Shown: positions 55,656 to 62,472 of the stretch, piece by piece | Numbering within the stretch: position 1 is the stretch's first letter | Layout of the letters: every line of letters starts with the position of its first letter | Origin: an uncultured Prevotella sp. | GTDB lineage: Bacteria > Bacteroidota > Bacteroidia > Bacteroidales > Bacteroidaceae | Reading direction: 5' to 3' | NCBI GenBank assembly: GCA_900315525.1 | Contig: OMZO01000005.1 | Span: 45,383 to 109,382, forward strand | DNA length: 64,000 nucleotides | Notes under the pieces: model-generated | What the model was told of the DNA's origin: nothing | Database searches by the model: none | The model's input: the letters and a program-made list of their open reading frames with translations, nothing else | Program-made: the position numbers and the translations under genes

Positions 55656-56512
55656 CAGTCAACCATGACAAGTGAATGACCCGTCAGCAGCAGTATGATG
55701 ATGATGCTGCCCACGATGATACGATAGATACCAAAGGCCTTGAAACCATATTTAGCCAGGTAGCCCACAAACCACTTCATGGCCAACAGGGCAACCACGA
55801 AGGCGACCACGCACCCGAAAATGAGCATGGTGATATTATGGGTAGTGGCCCACGACGCGTCTTCCTTCATCAGGTCGAGCAGGTCGAGAAGTGTGGCACC
55901 AGCCATCGTCGGTACGGCCAGGAAGAAAGAGAACTCCGCAGCGCGCTTGCGCGTAAGCCCCTGGGCCATGCCACCCACGATGGTGGCCATCGAACGTGAC
56001 ACACCTGGAATCACGGAGATACACTGGAACAAGCCGATCTTAAAGGCGCGACGCTCATTTACCTGGTTATCATCGCTGCCTTTGTTAAAGAGCTTGTCGC
56101 AGTACAACATAAAGATACCACCCACTACCAGCATGACGGCCACCACCTCGACACTGTCGAGCAGCCAGTCGAGCAGGCCAGACTTCTTGGCAGCCAGACC
56201 GATGACAACGGCCGGCAGCACACCGACGATGAGCAACCAGTAGAAGTAGTACTTATGCTTCAGCTTCTGCCACATCGAACTGCCGGCAGGCACCGGTGAA
56301 TGGTCGAACTGGAAAAATTTCTTCCAATAGAGACACACCACCGAGAGGATGGCACCAAACTGAATGATAAATGTGAAAGCGTGCACAAAGGGGTCTCCCT
56401 GAGGCACACCCAGCAGATTCTGGGCAATAATCATATGACCAGTCGAAGAGACAGGCAGAAATTCTGTCAGGCCCTCGACGATAGCCACAATAAGGGTTTC
56501 AATCCAATCCAT
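55655..56512 (-). CDS. uppP: Undecaprenyl-diphosphate phosphatase (BacA/UppP)
   Basis: A 285-residue inner-membrane phosphatase that recycles the lipid carrier of cell-wall and O-antigen synthesis. The two signature blocks are EGLTEFLPVSSTGHMII near the N-terminus and PGVSRSMATIVGGM in the middle. It lies 9 bases after the DUF3098 gene. Loss of function sensitises to bacitracin in other bacteria. Confidence 0.96.
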   Translation of the reverse strand: MDWIETLIVAIVEGLTEFLPVSSTGHMIIAQNLLGVPQGDPFVHAFTFIIQFGAILSVVCLYWKKFFQFDHSPVPAGSSMWQKLKHKYYFYWLLIVGVLPAVVIGLAAKKSGLLDWLLDSVEVVAVMLVVGGIFMLYCDKLFNKGSDDNQVNERRAFKIGLFQCISVIPGVSRSMATIVGGMAQGLTRKRAAEFSFFLAVPTMAGATLLDLLDLMKEDASWATTHNITMLIFGCVVAFVVALLAMKWFVGYLAKYGFKAFGIYRIIVGSIIIILLLTGHSLVMVD

Positions 56513-56521
56513 AATATAATC

Positions 56522-56746
56522 TTAATCCTTTGGTTTTCTGATGATGGCATAGATCATAGACACGAAGCCGAAAAGACATACGACAGGAGCCACTTTCGTG
56601 CGGCGCACACTGAAGATGTCAGGCTCGAAGGCTGCATCCGTGGAGTTGGGACCGACCATCAATAAAAAACCGATAATGACAATGACCATCCCTACTGCGA
56701 GCAGGATGAAGTTCATCTTATCAAAAGCAAAGTTTTTCTTCTCCAT
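56522..56746 (-). CDS. DUF3098 family small membrane protein
   Basis: A 74-residue protein with two transmembrane segments (about 12-31 and 52-69) separated by a polar loop (GPNSTDAAFEPDIFSVRRTKVAP). This is the DUF3098 pattern, always found between ftsX and uppP in Bacteroidota, which suggests a role with FtsX or in cell-wall work; nothing more is known. Confidence 0.9.
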   Translation of the reverse strand: MEKKNFAFDKMNFILLAVGMVIVIIGFLLMVGPNSTDAAFEPDIFSVRRTKVAPVVCLFGFVSMIYAIIRKPKD

Positions 56747-56751
56747 AATTT

Positions 56752-56779
56752 TTCACTATTCCCTTTTCACTATTCACTA
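56752..56779. repeat. 7-base tandem repeat between ftsX and the DUF3098 gene
   Basis: Four units, coding sense TAGTGAA/AAGGGAA. The first unit contains the ftsX stop TAG (56779-56777), and each TAGTGAA unit carries both TAG and TGA. Confidence 0.75.
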
Positions 56780-57655
56780 TATCTTATACAACTCACCTGG
56801 CGACATGTGCAGGAACTTATTGACTGAGATATAGGAACTGATACTCGTGATGATAATGCCGAACAGCAATACGGCCACACCAGTGATGACCAGCACCTCC
56901 CAGGTGATAATGCTCATCAGCTTCGGCTCGTAATAGAGCAGTCCATAGATGCAGCCACCCAGCACGCAGATGGCCAGGATAGCCGCCAGGATGCCTACCA
57001 GCAGACCTTGTCTCATAAAAGGCCGTCGGATAAAGCCCCACGAAGCGCCCACCAGTTTCATGGTGTGGATGAGGAAACGACGGGAATAGACACTCAGTCT
57101 GACCGTGTTGCTGATCAGGGAGAAGGAGACGAACGTCAGCAGGGCTGCAATAATCAGCAGCAGGATATTGATCTTGGCGATGTTACTGTTCACCCGATCC
57201 ATGAGATCCACCTGATAGGCCACATCGGCCACCTTCGGATTCCGCTTCAACTCAGCCGCAATCCACTTCAGGGAGTCGCGGTTGGCATAGTCAGACTTCA
57301 TCTGCAGCTCTAACGTTGCCGAAAAGGGATTCGTACCCAGAAATTCCGAAGGGTCGGACCCCATAGCCTCCGTCTGTTCCTTGAGCGCCTGTTCACGGCT
57401 GATATAGTCGATATTACGGGCATACGGACGGTGATACAAATCACGGCAGAGCAGTTTCGCCTCGTTCACGCTCACCTCGTCTTTCAGCATGAGCGTCACC
57501 GTCAGATTCTCCTTGACCCACGCCGACAAGTTACGGGAGGTAAGCACAGAGAACACGATTAAGCCCAGCAGTACGAGCACCATCGCTGTGCTGATGCATA
57601 ATGTCACCATCTGCATACCACGACGGCTGCCAGCATTTCTTTTGCGTCTTTTCAT
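56777..57655 (-). CDS. ftsX: Cell-division ABC transporter permease FtsX
   Basis: A 292-residue membrane protein from ATG 57655 (MKRRKRNAGSRRG); the frame is open much further up but crosses the promoter and the radical SAM gene on the other strand. One helix near the N-terminus, a periplasmic domain (LTVTLMLKDEVSVNEAKLLCRDLYHRPY to KVADVAYQVDLMDRV) and three C-terminal helices form the FtsX/permease fold. With FtsE it controls peptidoglycan hydrolases at the septum; ftsE is not adjacent. Leader contains the palindrome TTACGTACGTAA. Confidence 0.94.
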   Translation of the reverse strand: MKRRKRNAGSRRGMQMVTLCISTAMVLVLLGLIVFSVLTSRNLSAWVKENLTVTLMLKDEVSVNEAKLLCRDLYHRPYARNIDYISREQALKEQTEAMGSDPSEFLGTNPFSATLELQMKSDYANRDSLKWIAAELKRNPKVADVAYQVDLMDRVNSNIAKINILLLIIAALLTFVSFSLISNTVRLSVYSRRFLIHTMKLVGASWGFIRRPFMRQGLLVGILAAILAICVLGGCIYGLLYYEPKLMSIITWEVLVITGVAVLLFGIIITSISSYISVNKFLHMSPGELYKI

Positions 57656-57660
57656 TAACC

Positions 57661-57672
57661 TTACGTACGTAA
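57661..57672. other. Palindrome TTACGTACGTAA in the ftsX leader
   Basis: A perfect 12-base palindrome 6 bases before the ftsX ATG. A related ATTTACGTAAAT lies at 59187-59198. Possible operator; no regulator known. Confidence 0.35.
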
Positions 57673-57689
57673 AAAATTGAATTCGGGTG

Positions 57690-57721
57690 CAAAGATACAC
57701 TTTTTTTTTGGCAACTCCAAA
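57690..57721 (-). promoter_or_regulatory. Promoter of the ftsX-to-folK operon
   Basis: Minus strand TTTG (57721-57718), 20 bases, TATCTTTG (57697-57690); leader of about 30 bases. Confidence 0.6.
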
Positions 57722-57737
57722 AAATATTGTAATTTTG
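57707..57737 (+). promoter_or_regulatory. Promoter of the radical SAM gene, overlapping the ftsX promoter
   Basis: Plus strand TTTG (57707-57710), 19 bases, TAATTTTG (57730-57737), then 8 bases (CAGGCATT) to the ATG at 57746. The two divergent promoters overlap, so they may exclude each other. Confidence 0.6.
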
Positions 57738-57745
57738 CAGGCATT

Positions 57746-58522
57746 ATGAGTACAATTATCTATCCATCCCCCATTTTCGGACCTGTCCACAGCCGTCGCC
57801 TCGGACTTTCGCTTGGCATCAACCTCTTGCCCGCCGACGGAAAGGTGTGCAGTTTCGACTGTATCTATTGCGAGTGCGGCTTCAACGAAGACCATCGCCC
57901 CGAGTTGCCCCTTCCGACGAGAGAAGAGGTGGCGCAGAAACTGGAAGAGAAGTTGCAGGCCATGCGAACCGAAGGTCGTCTGCCCGACGTGCTGACCTTC
58001 GCAGGCAACGGTGAACCTACCTGCCACCCTCACTTCGCCGAAATCATCGCAGACACCATCCGTCTGCGCAATCAGTACTGTCCTGATGCCAAGGTCTCCG
58101 TACTCAGCAATTCCACGATGATCCATCGCCAGCAGGTGCACGATGCCCTCATGCTGGTCGATAATAACATCCTGAAACTCGACACCGTCGATCCTCTATA
58201 TATTAATAAGGTGGATCATCCCAACGGCACCTACGACGTCGCAGCCATCATCCGCCACATGAAGGCATTCGACGGGCACCTCATCATCCAGACTATGTTC
58301 ATGCGTGGTGAATGCGACGGCGAGAGCGTCGATAACACAGGCGAGGCATACGTGGCTCCCTGGCTGGAAGCAGTGAAGGAGATCGGTCCCCGTCAGGTGA
58401 TGATCTACACCATCGACCGAGAGACGCCCACCCAGGGACTACTCAAGGCCACACACGAGCAACTCGACCAGATACGCGACCGTGTCATCGCCGCCGGCAT
58501 CCCCTGCACGGCCTCATATTAA
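57746..58522 (+). CDS. Radical SAM protein
   Basis: A 258-residue protein from ATG 57746. The 4Fe-4S cysteines are in VCSFDCIYCECGF (C-x3-C-x2-C), preceded by SRRLGLSLGINLLP, and the SAM-binding FAGNGEPTCHP follows. This is the small radical SAM group often labelled MoaA/NifB-like or DUF-type 'wyosine-like' with the start FGPVHSRRLG. The substrate is unknown. Single gene with its own promoter and terminator. Confidence 0.9.
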   Translation: MSTIIYPSPIFGPVHSRRLGLSLGINLLPADGKVCSFDCIYCECGFNEDHRPELPLPTREEVAQKLEEKLQAMRTEGRLPDVLTFAGNGEPTCHPHFAEIIADTIRLRNQYCPDAKVSVLSNSTMIHRQQVHDALMLVDNNILKLDTVDPLYINKVDHPNGTYDVAAIIRHMKAFDGHLIIQTMFMRGECDGESVDNTGEAYVAPWLEAVKEIGPRQVMIYTIDRETPTQGLLKATHEQLDQIRDRVIAAGIPCTASY

Positions 58523-58524
58523 AC

Positions 58525-58556
58525 AAAGCTCCATCGCCAACAGACGATGGAGCTTT
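58525..58556 (+). terminator. Terminator of the radical SAM gene
   Basis: AAAGCTCCATCG and CGATGGAGCTTT pair over 12 bp around an 8-base loop, starting just after the stop codon. Confidence 0.8.
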
Positions 58557-58626
58557 CGTTACTTAGGCTGTAACGCTGCATACTCTTTCACGGCATCGAA
58601 ACAGGGTCGATGTCTTGCGGGCGTAG

Positions 58627-58736
58627 ATTCGATGTAGCTTCGACGTAGGTTCGACGTAGGTTCGACGTAGGTTCGACGTAGGTTCGACGTAGATTCGACG
58701 TAGGTTCGACGTAGGTTCGACGTAGGTTCGACGTAG
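58627..58736. repeat. 11-bp minisatellite, 10 units of GTTCGACGTAG
   Basis: Ten back-to-back 11-base units (110 bases). Seven are identical (GTTCGACGTAG); the others vary at the first base (A or C) and one at base 7 (ATTCGATGTAG). Since 11 is not a multiple of 3, any frame translates to an 11-residue repeat (LRRTYVEPTSN), which explains the minus-strand open frames at 58559-58939 and 58563-58757; I do not accept these as genes. Each unit has TCGA and ACGT palindromes. Confidence 0.9.
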
Positions 58737-58892
58737 CATAGACCAAACAGAGAACAACTTTTTCCTTGTTCGTTTGGCAAGGATGCCGGGGAAGCAGGTC
58801 TTAAACTAGTTAAAGAGTTTTGCCCTATTTCTTGCTTTCGAACGTGATTGACTTGCGAATGGTGCTCAGGTAATTGGGCGTAATATCTATTT
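58737..58892. other. Gene-free stretch between minisatellite and hipA remnant
   Basis: No complete gene. On the minus strand 58888-58826 encodes DITPNYLSTIRKSITFESKK before a stop, which looks like a short piece of an AraC-type helix-turn-helix, but it is too short to be sure. Confidence 0.35.
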
Positions 58893-59097
58893 TTATTCTG
58901 ACTGTCGAATAAAACGTGTTTTCCGTTCCTCAATGACACGCTTGTATGTGCGTTTCATCTTGTCATTCAAGAAGGAGTGGTCGATGAGCGCATATGCCAT
59001 AGACCTGAGATGCAATCTGCACGGTCAGGTGCTCGTTGGCAGGTATCTGTTTGCGAGTGGAAAGACTCAGGTTGAAAGGTGCAGGCTTCAAGATGTA
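58893..59097 (-). pseudogene. Remnant of a HipA-family kinase toxin gene
   Basis: Two pieces of HipA in two frames. Minus strand from 59097: YILKPAPFNL then QIPANEHLTVQIASQVYGI, the conserved substrate-loop region of Bacteroidota HipA kinases. From about 58991 in another frame: ALIDHSFLNDKMKRTYKRVI, the HipA C-terminus, ending at the stop 58895-58893. The middle of the protein with the kinase active site (about 200 residues) is missing and the frame is broken, so the gene is dead by internal deletion. No hipB partner is left. Assignment rests on my recall of HipA motifs. Confidence 0.6.
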
Positions 59098-59212
59098 AGC
59101 AAACCAAAAGTATGATTTTTCGTACTTCCTTAATTCAATTTAACAATAATGGAGGCTATGAGCCTGATGATAGCAGCCCTTTTTTGATTTACGTAAATTA
59201 ATGTTACCTTTT

Positions 59213-60085
59213 TCACTTTATTGCTATATATCCGCTCTCATCAATCATATCAGAACCTTTCTTGGTAAAGAGAAATTGGTAGAGTTTGTATGCTATACTT
59301 TCATGGCTTTCCGACTTGCGGTCTCCCCTAAGCGATTCTTTGCTGGGAGTCACACCGTCAATAGAAAGCATTCTTACATTCAACAAATCGCGGACCATTG
59401 CTGTGCAGTAGAAGAATGGTGTATAGCCGATGCCATATTCATCGTATTCAAGTTGCGAGTAAGGAGATGTCATTTGAGAACCGATGATTTCTGGCATATA
59501 GGTTCCGTCAATCATGTTCAGCCCATTCATGACCAGCGTCTCCATCTTCTCCTGGCTTCCGGAGTCCGCATCACGGATATATGGAGTGATGGCATGGTCA
59601 ACACCGCCAACCTCCTTCCAGTTGGTTATCTCTCCTGTATATATCTTACGCACCTGGTCAGTAGTCAGGTTCTTGACAGGATTCTTGGGGTTGACGATGA
59701 ATACCAAAGCGTCGATGGCAAGCGGTGCTGTTTCAAGTTCTACGCCCAAGGATTCTGCCGTTGCCTTTTCATTTCTGGAGATATCACGGCTCGCAATGAT
59801 AATGTCACACTTGCCCTCAATTAGATTCGTATAGGCTCCGTGTGTGCCGCTGCAAAGATTCTTGGCAAGGTAGTCACTATAGGAGAATGAAGATTTAGCC
59901 CCCCAAAAGTCTGGCTGGATGATATAGGTCGTTCCACTCAACCAGTCCACTTCCCACTTGTAGGGTACATCAAGCAACTTATAGGCCACAAGATCCCGAA
60001 CAGGTCGAGTGCTAGTTGAACAGTCTGTAAGCGGCCAGTCTGTCAATGCAATACCAGAGAGGAGAGAATGCAGCAAGCATCGCAA
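59213..60085 (-). CDS. PstS-like phosphate-binding protein, probable frameshift in the signal peptide
   Basis: A periplasmic-binding-protein-like sequence of about 290 residues: TSTRPVRDLVAYKLL, LIEGKCDIIIASRDISRNE, PLAIDALVFIVNPKNPVKNLTTDQVRKIYTGEITNW, DADSGSQEKMETLVM, and the end YKLYQFLFTKKGSDMIDESGYIAIK are typical of PstS-type phosphate-binding proteins. The frame has only a TTG at 60085. The natural start is ATG 60107 (MKLWRIAFAMLAAFS) with a good -7 box, but that frame stops after 31 codons. One extra base in the CT-rich tract at 60056-60067 separates the two. No pstCAB genes are near. Confidence 0.75.
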   Translation of the reverse strand: MRCLLHSLLSGIALTDWPLTDCSTSTRPVRDLVAYKLLDVPYKWEVDWLSGTTYIIQPDFWGAKSSFSYSDYLAKNLCSGTHGAYTNLIEGKCDIIIASRDISRNEKATAESLGVELETAPLAIDALVFIVNPKNPVKNLTTDQVRKIYTGEITNWKEVGGVDHAITPYIRDADSGSQEKMETLVMNGLNMIDGTYMPEIIGSQMTSPYSQLEYDEYGIGYTPFFYCTAMVRDLLNVRMLSIDGVTPSKESLRGDRKSESHESIAYKLYQFLFTKKGSDMIDESGYIAIK

Positions 60086-60145
60086 AGGCGATTCTCCAAA
60101 GTTTCATTGTTTTCATTTTGTTCATTGTTCATCAGTTTTGTTTGG

Positions 60146-60153
60146 CAAAGATA
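60146..60153 (-). promoter_or_regulatory. -7 box of the PstS-like gene
   Basis: TATCTTTG on the minus strand, 38 bases before the ATG at 60107. Confidence 0.5.
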
Positions 60154-60170
60154 CGGAAAACGGCAAAAAA

Positions 60171-60206
60171 GCCCTCGGCAAAGCCCAGAAATCGGATGCC
60201 GAGGGC
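60171..60206 (-). terminator. Rho-independent terminator of the LpxA-family gene
   Basis: GCCCTCGGCA and TGCCGAGGGC form a 10-bp stem with a 16-base loop; on the minus strand six T follow. Confidence 0.85.
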
Positions 60207-60264
60207 AAAAGTCTGAAACTATTTTAAAAGTTCTTTTGTGATACTAGGCGATAAAAACACAATG

Positions 60265-61044
60265 TTACTTACACATGATGCCGCGCTTGGTGCGTTCGAG
60301 GAACTCGATGATCTGACGGATCTCGGGGCCGTCGGGCACCTGATCCTTGATCTGGTTGATAACATCGAAGACACTCGTCTTACCATGGAACAGCAGACGA
60401 TAGGCGTTAGCGATGTGCTTCTGTACTTTCTCGTCGATTCCAGCCTCCTTCATCATCGTCGTGTTAGGACCTCCATACGCGAGGGGCTTGCCGCCTGCAA
60501 CGACAAACGGGGGGATGTCGCGCGAGAACGAAGTACCAGCCTGTACCAGTGCCAGACGACCAACACGGGTGTTGGCATTCTGGATGGCAGAACTGGAGAA
60601 AATGACTCCGTTCTGAATCTCGCAGTCGCCAGCAATCTTCACACCGTAACCAAACACGCAATGATCGCCTACGACGGTATCGTGGCTGATATGAGTACCT
60701 TCGAGCAGGAAATTGTGATTGCCGATAACGGTGCTGCCATCACGATAGGTACCACGGTTGATGACGACATTCTCACGGATGATATTATTATCACCAATCT
60801 TCACATACGACTTCTCACCACGGAAATTAAAATCCTGCGGGAGGGCAGCAATCACACTGCCCTGATGGATCTTATTGTTGTTACCGATACGTGAACCGTC
60901 GCAGATGCTGACGAAGGGGAAGATGATGCAATTGTCACCGATCTCCACATCGTCTTCAATATACACGAAGGGGAATATCTTACAGTTGTTGCCGATCTTC
61001 GCCTTTGGGGAGATCTCGGCCTTGGGGGATATTTCGCTTGCCAT
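60265..61044 (-). CDS. LpxA-family acyl-ACP:UDP-sugar O-acyltransferase
   Basis: A 259-residue left-handed beta-helix enzyme made of hexapeptide repeats (e.g. IGNNCKIFPFVYIEDDVEIGDNC) with a helical C-terminus. The LpxA catalytic histidine pair is in GTHISHDTVVG and the acyl-chain ruler part in FVVAGGKPLAYGGPN. LpxA starts lipid A synthesis by acylating UDP-GlcNAc. The gene stands apart from lpxC, lpxD or fabZ, which usually neighbour the main lpxA in Bacteroidota, so it may be a second, specialised copy. It follows the TolC-type gene across a 7-base repeat. Confidence 0.85.
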   Translation of the reverse strand: MASEISPKAEISPKAKIGNNCKIFPFVYIEDDVEIGDNCIIFPFVSICDGSRIGNNNKIHQGSVIAALPQDFNFRGEKSYVKIGDNNIIRENVVINRGTYRDGSTVIGNHNFLLEGTHISHDTVVGDHCVFGYGVKIAGDCEIQNGVIFSSSAIQNANTRVGRLALVQAGTSFSRDIPPFVVAGGKPLAYGGPNTTMMKEAGIDEKVQKHIANAYRLLFHGKTSVFDVINQIKDQVPDGPEIRQIIEFLERTKRGIMCK

Positions 61045-61049
61045 AATTA

Positions 61050-61091
61050 TTCACTTTTCACTATTCACTATTCAATATTCACTCCTCACTT
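61050..61091. repeat. 7-base tandem repeat between the TolC-type and LpxA-family genes
   Basis: Six units, coding sense AAGTGAG, GAGTGAA, TATTGAA, TAGTGAA, TAGTGAA, AAGTGAA. The first overlaps the upstream stop TGA (61088-61086); TGA or TAG recurs in all frames. Confidence 0.75.
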
Positions 61092-62471
61092 CGCGCCGCC
61101 ACCGAGTGCCTGATAGAGGTTGACGACGGCCTGCATCTTGCTGAACTGGTCGGTAACCTCGGAGATCTGGGCATTGAGCAGATTGCTCTGGGCCGTGATG
61201 ACCTCCAGGTAAGTGGTGTTGCTCGACGACTCCATCAGTCGTTTCGTATCCTCCACATTCTTCGTCAGCACGGCGACGCGCTTGCCGTCGAGTTCGGCCC
61301 TCTCGGCACTGGAGTTATAGGAAACAAGTGCGTTAGACACCTCGTTGCCAGCCTTCAACACAGCGTTCTGCCAGGTGTTGTAGGCCTGCTCACACTTATA
61401 CTTGGCCACCTTCAGACCAGCCACGATCTGTCCGTGCTGGAAGATGGGCTGCACCAGTGAACCGACGGCAGAGAGAAGCCACTTGCCGGGGTTGATGATC
61501 GCACCACCGGCGCTGTTGGTGAAGGCAGCGGTACCCGTGACCGTGATATTCGGATAGAAACGGCTGCGAGCATTTTCCACATCGTAGAAGCACTGCGCCA
61601 GATCCATCTCGGCAGCGTGGACGTCGGCACGGTTGTTGAGCAACTGGATGCCCACGCCCGTAGAGAGGTCGGTGGGCAGGCTCTGTCCGGCGAAGGTTCC
61701 GCGGGCGATGGCCTGTCCCTGCTGACCGATGAGCAACGAGAGGGAGTTCTCACACTCGCGCACCTGACGGAGCAGATCGACCTTCTGGGCCTGAACGCTA
61801 TAGTAGGCAGCCTCGGCACTCTGCACAGCCGTGGAACGATAGCCGATGCGGTTCTCGTGCATGAACTTCATCTTCTCCCAGGTATCCTTGGTGAGCTGTT
61901 CCATATCGGTGACAATCTCCACCTGACGGTCGAGCATCAGCAGCGTATAGTAGAGGTTGGCGATGCCCGAGATGATGTTGGTCTTCACCACCGTCTGGTA
62001 GTCCTTCGTGGCGATGAGCTGCATCTGAGCAGAGCGCTTCGCACTGAGCAGGTTGCCGAAGAGATCGACATTCCAGCTGGCACTGACGGGCAACTGGTAG
62101 GTCTTGGAGGCCTTGGCCCCGTCGAAGGAGGCCAGCGTGCCCTGCGGACTGAGCACCAGTGAGGGCAGGAAGGCCAGACGGGCCACCTTCAGGGCCTCAT
62201 TGATCATCTTCACGTTGAGGGCAGCATTCAGCAGGTCGGGATTGTTGTCGAGTCCCTGCTGGATGAGCGTCTGCAGCTGCGGATCGGTAAACACTGTGCG
62301 CCAGGGCATGTTGCCGAAGGAGGTCGTATCCTGTACGGCCAGCGTATCGGTCAGCGAGACCGGATCGCGCACGATGCCGCCGGTCTTCACCTCCGGGCGC
62401 TCATATTTGTTATAGAGTCCGCAGCTCGACAGCAGCAGGGCTGCGGACATGAATATCATCAGTTTCTTCAT
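61086..62471 (-). CDS. TolC-family outer-membrane efflux lipoprotein (NodT/OprM type)
   Basis: A 461-residue outer-membrane channel from ATG 62471 (MKKLMIFMSAALLL), with lipobox LLSSC. Two outer-membrane-efflux repeats follow (about 55-250 and 260-455), with the typical YERPEV start, LLNAALNVKMINEALKVARLAFLPSL, WNVDLFGNLLSAKRSA and RADVHAAEMDLAQCFYDVENARSRFYPNI. It begins one base after the RND pump gene, so they form one tripartite drug or solute exporter. The periplasmic adaptor gene is expected upstream, beyond the right edge. Confidence 0.94.
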   Translation of the reverse strand: MKKLMIFMSAALLLSSCGLYNKYERPEVKTGGIVRDPVSLTDTLAVQDTTSFGNMPWRTVFTDPQLQTLIQQGLDNNPDLLNAALNVKMINEALKVARLAFLPSLVLSPQGTLASFDGAKASKTYQLPVSASWNVDLFGNLLSAKRSAQMQLIATKDYQTVVKTNIISGIANLYYTLLMLDRQVEIVTDMEQLTKDTWEKMKFMHENRIGYRSTAVQSAEAAYYSVQAQKVDLLRQVRECENSLSLLIGQQGQAIARGTFAGQSLPTDLSTGVGIQLLNNRADVHAAEMDLAQCFYDVENARSRFYPNITVTGTAAFTNSAGGAIINPGKWLLSAVGSLVQPIFQHGQIVAGLKVAKYKCEQAYNTWQNAVLKAGNEVSNALVSYNSSAERAELDGKRVAVLTKNVEDTKRLMESSSNTTYLEVITAQSNLLNAQISEVTDQFSKMQAVVNLYQALGGGAK

Positions 62472-62472
62472 A

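Noticed and set aside
57656-58141. Long N-terminal extension of FtsX (open to 58141)
   Set aside because: It is antisense to the radical SAM gene, crosses both promoters, and FtsX homologues begin at MKRRKRN.
58627-58736. CRISPR-like array
   Set aside because: Units of 11 bases are contiguous with no spacers and no cas genes are present.
58826-58888. AraC-type helix-turn-helix fragment on the minus strand
   Set aside because: Only about 20 residues with loose similarity; too short to name.
58559-58939. A 126-residue minus-strand open frame with LRRTYVEPTSN repeats (and a 64-residue one at 58563-58757)
   Set aside because: The repeats come only from translating the 11-bp minisatellite, which is open in several frames; the N-terminal part is out of frame with the hipA remnant it overlaps, and there is no promoter.
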